5,602 nt of DNA. Origin: JBOHER01 sp050701115. Lineage in GTDB: Bacteria > Actinomycetota > Actinomycetes > Mycobacteriales > Pseudonocardiaceae. A program made the translations under genes and the position numbers. Where the stretch lies: contig JBOHER010000107.1 in the NCBI GenBank assembly GCA_050701115.1, positions 1-5,602 of the forward strand. Direction: 5' to 3'. The notes beneath the pieces are model-generated. The model did not search any database. It was not told where the DNA came from and worked only from the letters and a program-made list of their open reading frames with translations. Positions within the stretch are counted from its first letter, which is position 1. The number at the start of each line of letters is the position of its first letter. This document shows positions 1-4,854 of this stretch, piece after piece.

Positions 1-1053
1 ACCGCGCCCGCTCCGGCTCCCGCTCCGCTGCCCGCCGACCTGGCCGCGACCGGACCGGAGGGCGGGATCACAGTGGTGCCCGGCGCCGAGCCGACCGACC
101 TCCCGATCACCGTGCGCAATGACGGCGAGACCACCTCCGACCCGGTCGTCGTCACCCTGACGCTGCCCGAAGGGATCGCTGCGGTCGACCCGGCCGGTGG
201 CGGCAGCCAGCCGGGATCGGCTCGCGCAGGCACCCAACAACTCAGCATGCCGGTGGCCCGTCAAGCCGAACCGGCGACGGAGACGGTCCGATGCCCCGGC
301 GGCACCGGGGAGGTCAGCTGCAGCACGCGCGAGGGCCTCGAACCCGGGGAATCGGTGATCCTGCTGTTCCGCGTGGTCGCCGACGAGGACGCTGCGCCGG
401 GCGAGATCACCGGCACCGTGTCCAGCGGCACGCTGGCGCCGGTGCGGATCACGGTGCAGGTCCGGGTCGCGCAGGATGATGTCGAACTGCACGTTCGGGG
501 AACCGGGCCGGAAAACTATAGGGCCGACGCGGGCCGCATCCTGCACATCACGGTGCACAACACCGGCGAGAGCACCAAGCCGGTGACAGTGCATATCGAT
601 CGCGCCGCGCTGGGACATCCCAAACACCAGGTCACCTGCACCGAAGAGCCCGATGAGACGACCTGCGAGAGCAACGAACCACTGCGGCCGGACGAGAAAC
701 TGACGTTGCAAATGGTGCTGACGGCTCCCCCGGACCCTGGGCTGGCGACCGTCACCGCCACCCTCGGGGACGCGCAGGCGAGCGAGCAAGTCTTCGTGGA
801 CTGCCTCGGTCCGGCCTCGTGCGATAACCAACCGCCCGAGCCGCCCGAGGAACCGGGCAAGCAGACCCCACCCAGCGCCGAGAAGCCGGACCCGAAGACG
901 CCGGGAATGCTGGAGAAACCGGCGCTGCCGGACAAGCCGAAGAAGCCTGATAAGCCAACGAAGCTGGACAAGGCGGACAAGGCATCCAAGGCGAGCAAGC
1001 ACCGATCACACCCGCTAATGCGAGCCATGTCGTCGCTGTCCTGGATTGACTAG
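1..1053 (+). CDS. Exported/surface protein with two Ig-like (DUF11/CARDB-type) repeats and a Lys/Pro-rich tail, 5' partial
   Basis: The frame is open from base 1 to TAG at 1051-1053, giving 350 residues. The GTG at 73 is probably internal, because the open frame before it encodes an Ala-Pro linker like those found just after signal peptides; I infer that only a short N-terminal piece is missing. Two similar modules follow, about residues 20-155 and 155-265. Each has the pattern of DUF11/CARDB folds: 'ITVRNDGET' and 'ITVHNTGES' strands, then a conserved Leu-Glu/Arg-Pro-Gly/Asp-Glu turn. Each module carries a Cys pair at the same spacing (C98/C107 and C213/C222), and a third pair, C268/C274, closes the second module. 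These could form disulfides in an exported protein. The last 75 residues or so are Pro/Lys/Asp-rich, with no LPxTG motif and no C-terminal membrane helix. Specific function unknown; adhesion or wall association is an inference. Confidence 0.75.
   Translation, partial: TAPAPAPAPLPADLAATGPEGGITVVPGAEPTDLPITVRNDGETTSDPVVVTLTLPEGIAAVDPAGGGSQPGSARAGTQQLSMPVARQAEPATETVRCPGGTGEVSCSTREGLEPGESVILLFRVVADEDAAPGEITGTVSSGTLAPVRITVQVRVAQDDVELHVRGTGPENYRADAGRILHITVHNTGESTKPVTVHIDRAALGHPKHQVTCTEEPDETTCESNEPLRPDEKLTLQMVLTAPPDPGLATVTATLGDAQASEQVFVDCLGPASCDNQPPEPPEEPGKQTPPSAEKPDPKTPGMLEKPALPDKPKKPDKPTKLDKADKASKASKHRSHPLMRAMSSLSWID
829..1005 (+). repeat. Low-complexity Pro/Lys/Asp coding tract
   Basis: This codes the C-terminal tail of the surface protein. 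It begins Pro/Glu-rich, then becomes degenerate Lys-Pro-Asp and Lys-Ala-Asp/Ser units, ending in a strongly basic stretch (DKADKASKASKH). At DNA level it is a run of imperfect 'gacaag/aag ccn' units, so slippage and length variation between strains are plausible. Such tails often contact cell-wall polymers, but that role is inferred. Confidence 0.7.
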
Positions 1054-1090
1054 AAGACACGCTGAACGTCGAGCAAACACCCCGCGCTCG

Positions 1091-1096
1091 TACACT
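1091..1096 (+). promoter_or_regulatory. -10 element TACACT for a leaderless gtrA mRNA
   Basis: TACACT fits the actinobacterial TANNNT -10 consensus and ends 6 bases before the GTG at 1103, the spacing expected if transcription begins at the start codon itself. No Shine-Dalgarno sequence lies just ahead of that GTG. No convincing -35 is at the right distance: TTGACT at 1046-1051 looks like one but is about 39 bases upstream. A small inverted repeat, CGAGC 1070-1074 and GCTCG 1086-1090, flanks the -35 to -10 spacer and might be an operator half-pair or chance. Confidence 0.45.
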
Positions 1097-1102
1097 GCTC
1101 AG

Positions 1103-1636
1103 GTGACCGTCGTGGAATCCGTGCTGGCCCGGGTGCCCAAGCCGTTGCGCTCGGTGTTGATCCGGCACCGGGAACTGCTGAAGTTCGGGCTCGTCGGCGG
1201 CACGGCCTTCCTGGTCGACAACGGTGTCTGGTACCTGCTCAAGCTCACCATCCTCGAGGAGAAGCCGACCACCGCGAAGGCCATCGCGATTCTGGTGGCG
1301 ACCATCTGGTCCTACATCCTCAACCGCGAATGGTCGTTCCGGACAAGAGGAGGCCGCGAACGGCACCACGAGGCCGCACTGTTCTTCCTGGTCAGCGGTG
1401 TAGCGATCGTGATCAACCTGATCCCGCTCTATGTCTCCCGGTACGTTCTCGACCTGGAAGTTCCGCACGTGTCCCGGCTGGTGCAGGAGATAGCCGACTT
1501 CACCAGCGGCTCGATCATCGGCATGCTGCTGGCGATGGCGTTCCGGTTCTGGGGCTTCCGCAGGTGGGTGTTCCCCGACGAACTCGGCGGTCACAGCCAG
1601 CCTGAGTACGACCCAACCGCGGGTGAGCGCACCTAA
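1103..1636 (+). CDS. GtrA-family membrane protein
   Basis: A 177-residue protein when started at GTG 1103. GtrA proteins are small four-helix membrane proteins linked to moving or using polyprenyl-phosphate sugars for envelope glycans (teichoic acid, arabinogalactan or O-antigen modification). The family pattern is clear: 'LKFGLVGGTAFLVDNGVWYLL' opens helix 1 with the usual F-G-x-V-G-G; helix 2 ends 'ATIWSYILNREWSF', the conserved N-[KR]-x-[WF]-[ST]-F signature; helix 3 is about 'ALFFLVSGVAIVINLIPLY'; helix 4 runs into 'FRFWGFRRWVF', the usual C-terminal aromatic/basic end. A basic N-terminus precedes helix 1. I prefer GTG 1103 over the upstream TTG 1046 because the extra 19 residues are not family-like, TTG would overlap the previous gene, and a -10 element is correctly placed for 1103. 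GTG 1112 is also possible. The substrate cannot be read from the sequence. Confidence 0.9.
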   Translation: MTVVESVLARVPKPLRSVLIRHRELLKFGLVGGTAFLVDNGVWYLLKLTILEEKPTTAKAIAILVATIWSYILNREWSFRTRGGRERHHEAALFFLVSGVAIVINLIPLYVSRYVLDLEVPHVSRLVQEIADFTSGSIIGMLLAMAFRFWGFRRWVFPDELGGHSQPEYDPTAGERT

Positions 1637-1641
1637 CGCGG
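1617..1641. terminator. Hairpin spanning both stop codons at the gtrA/kinase junction
   Basis: The left arm CCGCGGGTG (1617-1625) pairs with CACC (1630-1633) plus CGCGG (1637-1641) around a four-base AGCG loop. That gives nine base pairs with a three-base bulge (TAA, 1634-1636), which is exactly the gtrA stop codon. The complementary strand folds equally well, and the kinase stop (1635-1633) lies at the same bulge. There is no T-tract, as is common for hairpin terminators in high-GC actinobacteria. A two-way terminator is inferred from form and place only. Confidence 0.45.
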
Positions 1642-2916
1642 CGAGGACACACCCGACCAGTTCACCCCGGCCAGTTCGGTCGACTTCGGCACCAGCAGGA
1701 AGACGCTGAACGTCGGTGGGCGCTGCGCGGACAACTCCAGTCGCCCACCATCGGCTTCGACAAGTGCGCGGGCAAGCGCGAGCCCGACACCGGTGGATCC
1801 CGCACCGGAGACACCCCGGTCGAAGATGTGCGGCACCAGCGCATCCGGCACGCCGGGGCCCTGGTCGCTCACCGCGACGACCACCGAGTTGCCCTTCTCA
1901 CCCAGCCGCGCGGCCAGCGTCACCGTGCCCGAACCGTGCCGCCGAGCGTTGTCCAGCAGCACGCCGATCACTTCGCGCAACCGAGCGGGGGTGACCCGCG
2001 CGATCAGGTCGTCGGCGATCCGCAGCCGCAGGGCCCGGCCCTGGGCGTGCAGCATCTGTCGCCAGTCCTGCGCGATCACCGGCAGCACCGCGGACATGTC
2101 CACCGGTTCCGCGCCCACTTCCCTTGCCGCACGAGCCGCTGCCAGTAGCTCATCGAGCACCTTGGCCAGCTGATCGGCTTGTTCCTGAGCGGCCAGGGAA
2201 TCCTCGACGACATCCGGATCGGCATGCATGGTGAGCGAGTCGAGCCGCAGTTGCAGTGCGGTCAATCGGCTGCGCAGCTGATGGGAGACATCGCCGACGA
2301 ATTGGCGTTCCCTGCGCACCAGCTGCGACAGCGCGACCGCCGAGGTGTCCAGGGCCTCGGCGACCATGTCCAGCTCATGCACGTTGTATCGCTTCGCGTC
2401 GGGACGGAAATCGCCCGCACCGAGCTTGGTCGCACGGCGTGCGACGTGGCGCAGCGGCCGGGCCAGCCTGCGGGCGGTCATGGTGGCGACCACCGTTCCG
2501 GTTCCCACCGACAGCACCGCGAGGAAGAGCACAGCGACGGTCACCTGGGTTTGCCGGGCACGAAGCGGCTCAGAAGGGATGGACAGCTCCACGGTGCCGT
2601 TGCCGACCAGTTCGACCTGCTCGGCGATCGCATCACCGGCCGGCTTCGGACCGAGCTCCAGATCGGCCGCACCGGCGCGCCGCACCACAAGGTGCCCGTC
2701 CTGCGGCACCATGAACGCGACCCTCGTCCGGTCGACCTGATCACCGGCGGTGATCAGCTCGTCCACCCTCTTGGCGATGCGCTGCGCCCCGTCGGCGAGG
2801 TACTCCCGCTCCAGGCTGTACACCAGTTCCCACGCCGTGACGCCCAGCGGAATGCCCAGTGCTGCCGCCGTGACCGTCACCGCGAGCAGGATGGCGAGCA
2901 GGATGCGACGCCGCAC
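1633..2916 (-). CDS. Membrane sensor histidine kinase (HAMP, HisKA, HATPase_c)
   Basis: A 427-residue classical transmembrane kinase that autophosphorylates on His and should pass the phosphate to the regulator encoded 5 bp upstream. Order: TM1 about residues 5-27 after a basic MRRR; extracytoplasmic sensor about 30-123, without Cys and with no fold I recognise; TM2 about 125-146; HAMP linker about 147-200 ('ARPLRHVARRATKLGAGDF'); dimerisation/phosphoacceptor domain with 'VSHQLRSRLTALQLRL', H212; ATPase domain with N box 'LLDNARRHG' (N323), G1 'DQGPG' (D351), 'FDRG' F box, and G2 'GSTGVGLAL'. All ATP-binding boxes are present. The H box departs from the common H-E-L-R-T-P-L: Gln follows the His, and Ser-Arg replaces Thr-Pro. 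The start is GTG 2916 with no clear Shine-Dalgarno, so translation probably depends on coupling to the regulator. Its 3' end overlaps convergent gtrA by 4 bp. The signal sensed is unknown. Confidence 0.93.
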   Translation of the reverse strand: MRRRILLAILLAVTVTAAALGIPLGVTAWELVYSLEREYLADGAQRIAKRVDELITAGDQVDRTRVAFMVPQDGHLVVRRAGAADLELGPKPAGDAIAEQVELVGNGTVELSIPSEPLRARQTQVTVAVLFLAVLSVGTGTVVATMTARRLARPLRHVARRATKLGAGDFRPDAKRYNVHELDMVAEALDTSAVALSQLVRRERQFVGDVSHQLRSRLTALQLRLDSLTMHADPDVVEDSLAAQEQADQLAKVLDELLAAARAAREVGAEPVDMSAVLPVIAQDWRQMLHAQGRALRLRIADDLIARVTPARLREVIGVLLDNARRHGSGTVTLAARLGEKGNSVVVAVSDQGPGVPDALVPHIFDRGVSGAGSTGVGLALARALVEADGGRLELSAQRPPTFSVFLLVPKSTELAGVNWSGVSSPR

Positions 2917-2921
2917 GGCAG

Positions 2922-3647
2922 TCAGTCGGTGTTGAAGCGGAATCCGAGACCGCGGACGGTGGCGATCCGGCGTTCGCCCTCCGTCTGCGTACCGTTGGCG
3001 ACCCGGCCGCCACGACCGTCGATATCACCGCCCGCGATGGCGAGTTTGCGGCGCAGCCAGGACATGTGCATGTCCAAGGTCTTGGTGGTCTTGGCATCCA
3101 GGTCGTTCCACACCACGGCGAGGATTTCCTCCCTGGTCACGACCTGACCGGCCCGGCTCATCAGCACCCGAAGGAGTTCGAATTCCTTGTTGGCCAACTG
3201 CATCTCGTTGCCGTCCACGGTGACCATCCTGGCGCCGAGGTCCATCCGCACCCCACCGGCTTCCAGCACCTCGGGCGAGCGGCGGCGCAGCAGCGCCCGG
3301 ATCCTCGCCAGCAGTTCGGCGAGCCGGAACGGCTTGGCCACGTAGTCGTCGGCCCCGGCGTCGAGGCCGACGACGAAATCCACTTCGTCGGTGCGTGCGG
3401 TGAGCATGAGCACCGGCAGGTCGGCGCCGGAGGCGCGCAGGCGGCGGCAGACTTCGAGTCCGTCCATCTTGGGCAGACCGAGGTCGAGCACGAGCAGGTT
3501 GACCGGATGCCGCTTGGTGGCGTCGAGCACGCCGGGCCCGTCCGTCACTACCTCCACCTCGTAGCCCTCGCGGTGCAGCGCGCGGGACAGCGGATCGGCG
3601 ATAGCCGGGTCATCCTCTGCCAGTAGGACCATGCTCACCTGGCTCAC
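2922..3647 (-). CDS. OmpR/PhoB-family response regulator
   Basis: A 241-residue DNA-binding regulator. Receiver domain, about residues 6-120: acidic pocket E11/D12/D13, phosphoacceptor D55 in 'LVLDLGLP', T83 in 'MLTAR', K105 in 'YVAKPF', all intact. The winged-helix output domain is about 130-240, with 'LANKEFELLRVLM', 'REEILAVVW', recognition helix 'TLDMHMSWLRRKL' and the closing 'TVRGLGFRF'. Between RRKL and TVRG lie 27 residues rich in Gly, about 16 more than the usual OmpR wing region. The GTG at 3647 is backed by AGAGG eight bases upstream; GTG 3638 and ATG 3632 are in frame and would still keep the acidic pocket. It is first in an operon with the kinase and diverges from hisN across a 78-bp spacer, so autoregulation is plausible but not shown. 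Target genes cannot be told from the sequence. Confidence 0.94.
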   Translation of the reverse strand: MSQVSMVLLAEDDPAIADPLSRALHREGYEVEVVTDGPGVLDATKRHPVNLLVLDLGLPKMDGLEVCRRLRASGADLPVLMLTARTDEVDFVVGLDAGADDYVAKPFRLAELLARIRALLRRRSPEVLEAGGVRMDLGARMVTVDGNEMQLANKEFELLRVLMSRAGQVVTREEILAVVWNDLDAKTTKTLDMHMSWLRRKLAIAGGDIDGRGGRVANGTQTEGERRIATVRGLGFRFNTD

Positions 3648-3725
3648 TCTACGGACCTCTTTGCCAGTTCATAAGTCGGACATCTGCCGGGGGATCAAAT
3701 ATGTCGTGCTCGACGTGAAAACATT
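3648..3725. promoter_or_regulatory. Divergent promoter region between regulator and hisN
   Basis: This 78-bp spacer must hold the promoters of two divergent genes. It is noticeably richer in A/T than the flanking genes. For the regulator (minus strand), TTGATC at 3698-3693 is a fair -35, followed after 18 bases by TTATGA at 3674-3669 as a poor -10. An alternative is TAGAGT at 3651-3646, which matches TANNNT and ends 7 bases before GTG 3638. For hisN I see no good -10; TATGTC at 3700-3705 is the nearest thing, and there is no Shine-Dalgarno ahead of its GTG. The individual boxes are weak; only the region as a whole is well supported, by the divergent arrangement. Confidence 0.5.
3656..3660 (-). 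promoter_or_regulatory. Ribosome binding site of the response regulator
   Basis: On the minus strand AGAGG (within AAAGAGG) lies eight bases before GTG 3647. It is the only good Shine-Dalgarno match near this start and decides for 3647 over the in-frame GTG 3638 and ATG 3632. Confidence 0.6.
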
Positions 3726-3743
3726 GTGATCGTGATTGATCAC
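3726..3743. repeat. Inverted repeat GTGATC-N6-GATCAC at the hisN start
   Basis: GTGATCGTGATTGATCAC has perfect 6-bp arms (3726-3731 and 3738-3743) around a 6-base spacer and begins on the proposed hisN start codon. The half-site geometry would suit a small dimeric repressor, and its position just downstream of the divergent spacer would let it affect hisN. It is short enough to be chance. Confidence 0.35.
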
Positions 3744-4526
3744 CAGAATGATTGCGACCTGGCTCTCCGGCTGGCCGATGCGGCGGACGAGATCACTGTG
3801 AGCCGGTTCCAGGCCCATGACCTGCGGGTCAGCAGCAAACCGGATCGCACGCCGGTGACCGACGCCGATACGGCGGTCGAAGACGCGATCCGGGCCGTGA
3901 TCGCGGAGAGCCGACCGGATGATGCCATCGCGGGCGAGGAGCGCGGCGGGTACGACGATGACGCGCTGACCGGGCGCATCTGGGTGCTCGATCCCATTGA
4001 CGGCACCAAGAACTTCCTCCGCGGAGTTCCGGTGTGGGCCACCTTGATCGCGCTGGTCGCCGACGGAGTCCCGGTGGTCGGGGTGGTCAGCGCACCCGCC
4101 CTCGGCAAGCGCTGGTGGGCTTACTCCGGCGGCGGTGCGTACACCAACGACGGGGCCGGTAAGCGGCGGATTTCCGTCTCCGGAGTTGGCGCGTTGTCCG
4201 ACGCCTACCTGTCGACAACGAACCTGGCCACCTGGACGGAGTTCCACTCGCAGCGGGCTTACCTCGCCTTGGTCGACGCGTGTTGGGAGAACCGGGCCTT
4301 CGGCGACTTCTGGCAGCACTGCCTTGTCGCGGAGGGTGCGATCGACCTCGCGGCCGAGCCGATCGTCAACCCGTGGGATGTGGCGCCGATGCAGGTGCTG
4401 ATCACCGAGGCAGGCGGCCGCTTCACCGACCTGGCAGGCGCGCAGCGGTTCGACGGTGGCAACGCGCTGTCCTCCAACGGCGCCCTGCACGACTCCGTGC
4501 TGGACATCCTCGCCGGAGCCGGGTAG
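3726..4526 (+). CDS. hisN: Histidinol-phosphatase, inositol-monophosphatase type (HisN)
   Basis: A 266-residue Mg2+-dependent phosphatase that converts L-histidinol phosphate to L-histidinol (EC 3.1.3.15), the penultimate stage of histidine synthesis, in the cytosol. Actinobacteria use this IMPase-type enzyme in place of the PHP- or HAD-type enzymes. Metal-site motifs are in order and intact: 'KPDRTPVTDADTAVE' (D46), 'GEERGG' (E71), 'WVLDPIDGTKNFLRGVPVW' (D89, D92), and the late 'NPWDVAP' (D218). The long match around DPIDGTKNF-x-RGVPVWA, plus 'VGVVSAPAL..RWW' and 'CLVAEGAIDLAAEP', resembles my memory of mycobacterial HisN (Rv3137), which favours HisN over a general inositol phosphatase (SuhB) or CysQ. 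Length is normal for the family. Start: GTG 3726, or GTG 3732 two codons later; neither has a Shine-Dalgarno. Other his genes are not in the window. It ends 1 bp from the convergent small ORF. Confidence 0.9.
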   Translation: MIVIDHQNDCDLALRLADAADEITVSRFQAHDLRVSSKPDRTPVTDADTAVEDAIRAVIAESRPDDAIAGEERGGYDDDALTGRIWVLDPIDGTKNFLRGVPVWATLIALVADGVPVVGVVSAPALGKRWWAYSGGGAYTNDGAGKRRISVSGVGALSDAYLSTTNLATWTEFHSQRAYLALVDACWENRAFGDFWQHCLVAEGAIDLAAEPIVNPWDVAPMQVLITEAGGRFTDLAGAQRFDGGNALSSNGALHDSVLDILAGAG

Positions 4527-4536
4527 CTCAGGCGGG
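4509..4536. terminator. Hairpin spanning both stop codons at the hisN/small-ORF junction
   Basis: The inner stem GAGC (4516-4519) pairs with GCTC (4526-4529) around loop CGGGTA. After one G-A mismatch, CGCC (4511-4514) pairs with GGCG (4531-4534), and a T-G wobble plus C-G extend it to 4509/4536. The hisN stop (4524-4526) and the opposing small-ORF stop (4530-4528) both fall in it. There is no T-tract. A two-way terminator is inferred. Confidence 0.4.
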
Positions 4537-4854
4537 CGGTGGGAGCGTGGGCGCCTTCTCCGGCAACAGGCCGACAACGCCGCGCACGACCTGCGACCAG
4601 GCGAGCCTGCCGAACAGGTAGTGGCAGGCGACCTGTTCGTTGCTGAAGCTCGCCCAGTCGTACCGGTTGCCCTGCTCCCGCCAGAAGACTTCCCAGCCAA
4701 CGATCACGCTGTGACCTTCCCCGTCACCTGCCGACTCGAGCACCTGCTCCGTGCGCAGCAGGCACCAGGCGTTATCGGCTTCCGATCCGATCGAGATCAC
4801 CTCGTGCGGAACACCGATCGCCTCGAGCCACTTGACGATCACCTCGACGTTCAC
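4528..4854 (-). CDS. Small protein coupled to TNT toxin, candidate immunity factor
   Basis: A 108-residue soluble protein I do not recognise by family. The start GTG 4854-4852 overlaps the toxin stop as GTGA, and AGGAG at 4864-4860 is well placed, so the longer reading from 4980 is rejected. Visible features: 'VNVEVIVKWLEAIGVP' looks like an N-terminal helix; 'SIGSEADNAWCLL' and 'GWEVFWREQGNRYDW' look like beta strands rich in Trp and acidic residues; 'SNEQVACHYLFGRLAWSQVV' looks like a second amphipathic helix; the tail is Pro-rich. There is no signal peptide or membrane segment, so it should be cytosolic, where TNT toxins act. Being small and translationally coupled directly after a TNT domain is the standard toxin-then-immunity order, and mycobacterial TNT has a known cytosolic inhibitor (IFT). 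The immunity role is inferred from context alone; a chaperone is an alternative. Confidence 0.75.
   Translation of the reverse strand: MNVEVIVKWLEAIGVPHEVISIGSEADNAWCLLRTEQVLESAGDGEGHSVIVGWEVFWREQGNRYDWASFSNEQVACHYLFGRLAWSQVVRGVVGLLPEKAPTLPPPA

Noticed and set aside
1046..1051. TTGACT as the -35 box of gtrA
   Set aside because: It is about 39 bases from the TACACT -10, far beyond the usual 16-19 base spacing, and it overlaps the previous gene's stop.
752..1594. Minus-strand open frame of 280 codons
   Set aside because: It covers the antisense of both the surface-protein tail and gtrA; composition is shadow-like and no motif is visible.
2179..3147. Long plus-strand open frame of 322 codons
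   Set aside because: It lies wholly antisense to the kinase and regulator, both of which have full motif sets. Its translation is His/Arg/Gln/Gly-rich, typical of the reverse reading of high-GC genes.
4512..4564. GCCGGAG (4512-4518) and CTCCGGC (4558-4564) as a terminator stem
   Set aside because: The arms match perfectly but the loop would be 39 bases, and the shorter hairpin at 4509-4536 uses the same left arm with a far better loop.
3669..4700. Long minus-strand open frame of 343 codons
   Set aside because: It is antisense to hisN, whose metal-binding motifs are complete and in order, and it also runs across the hisN/small-ORF junction. No domain is recognisable.
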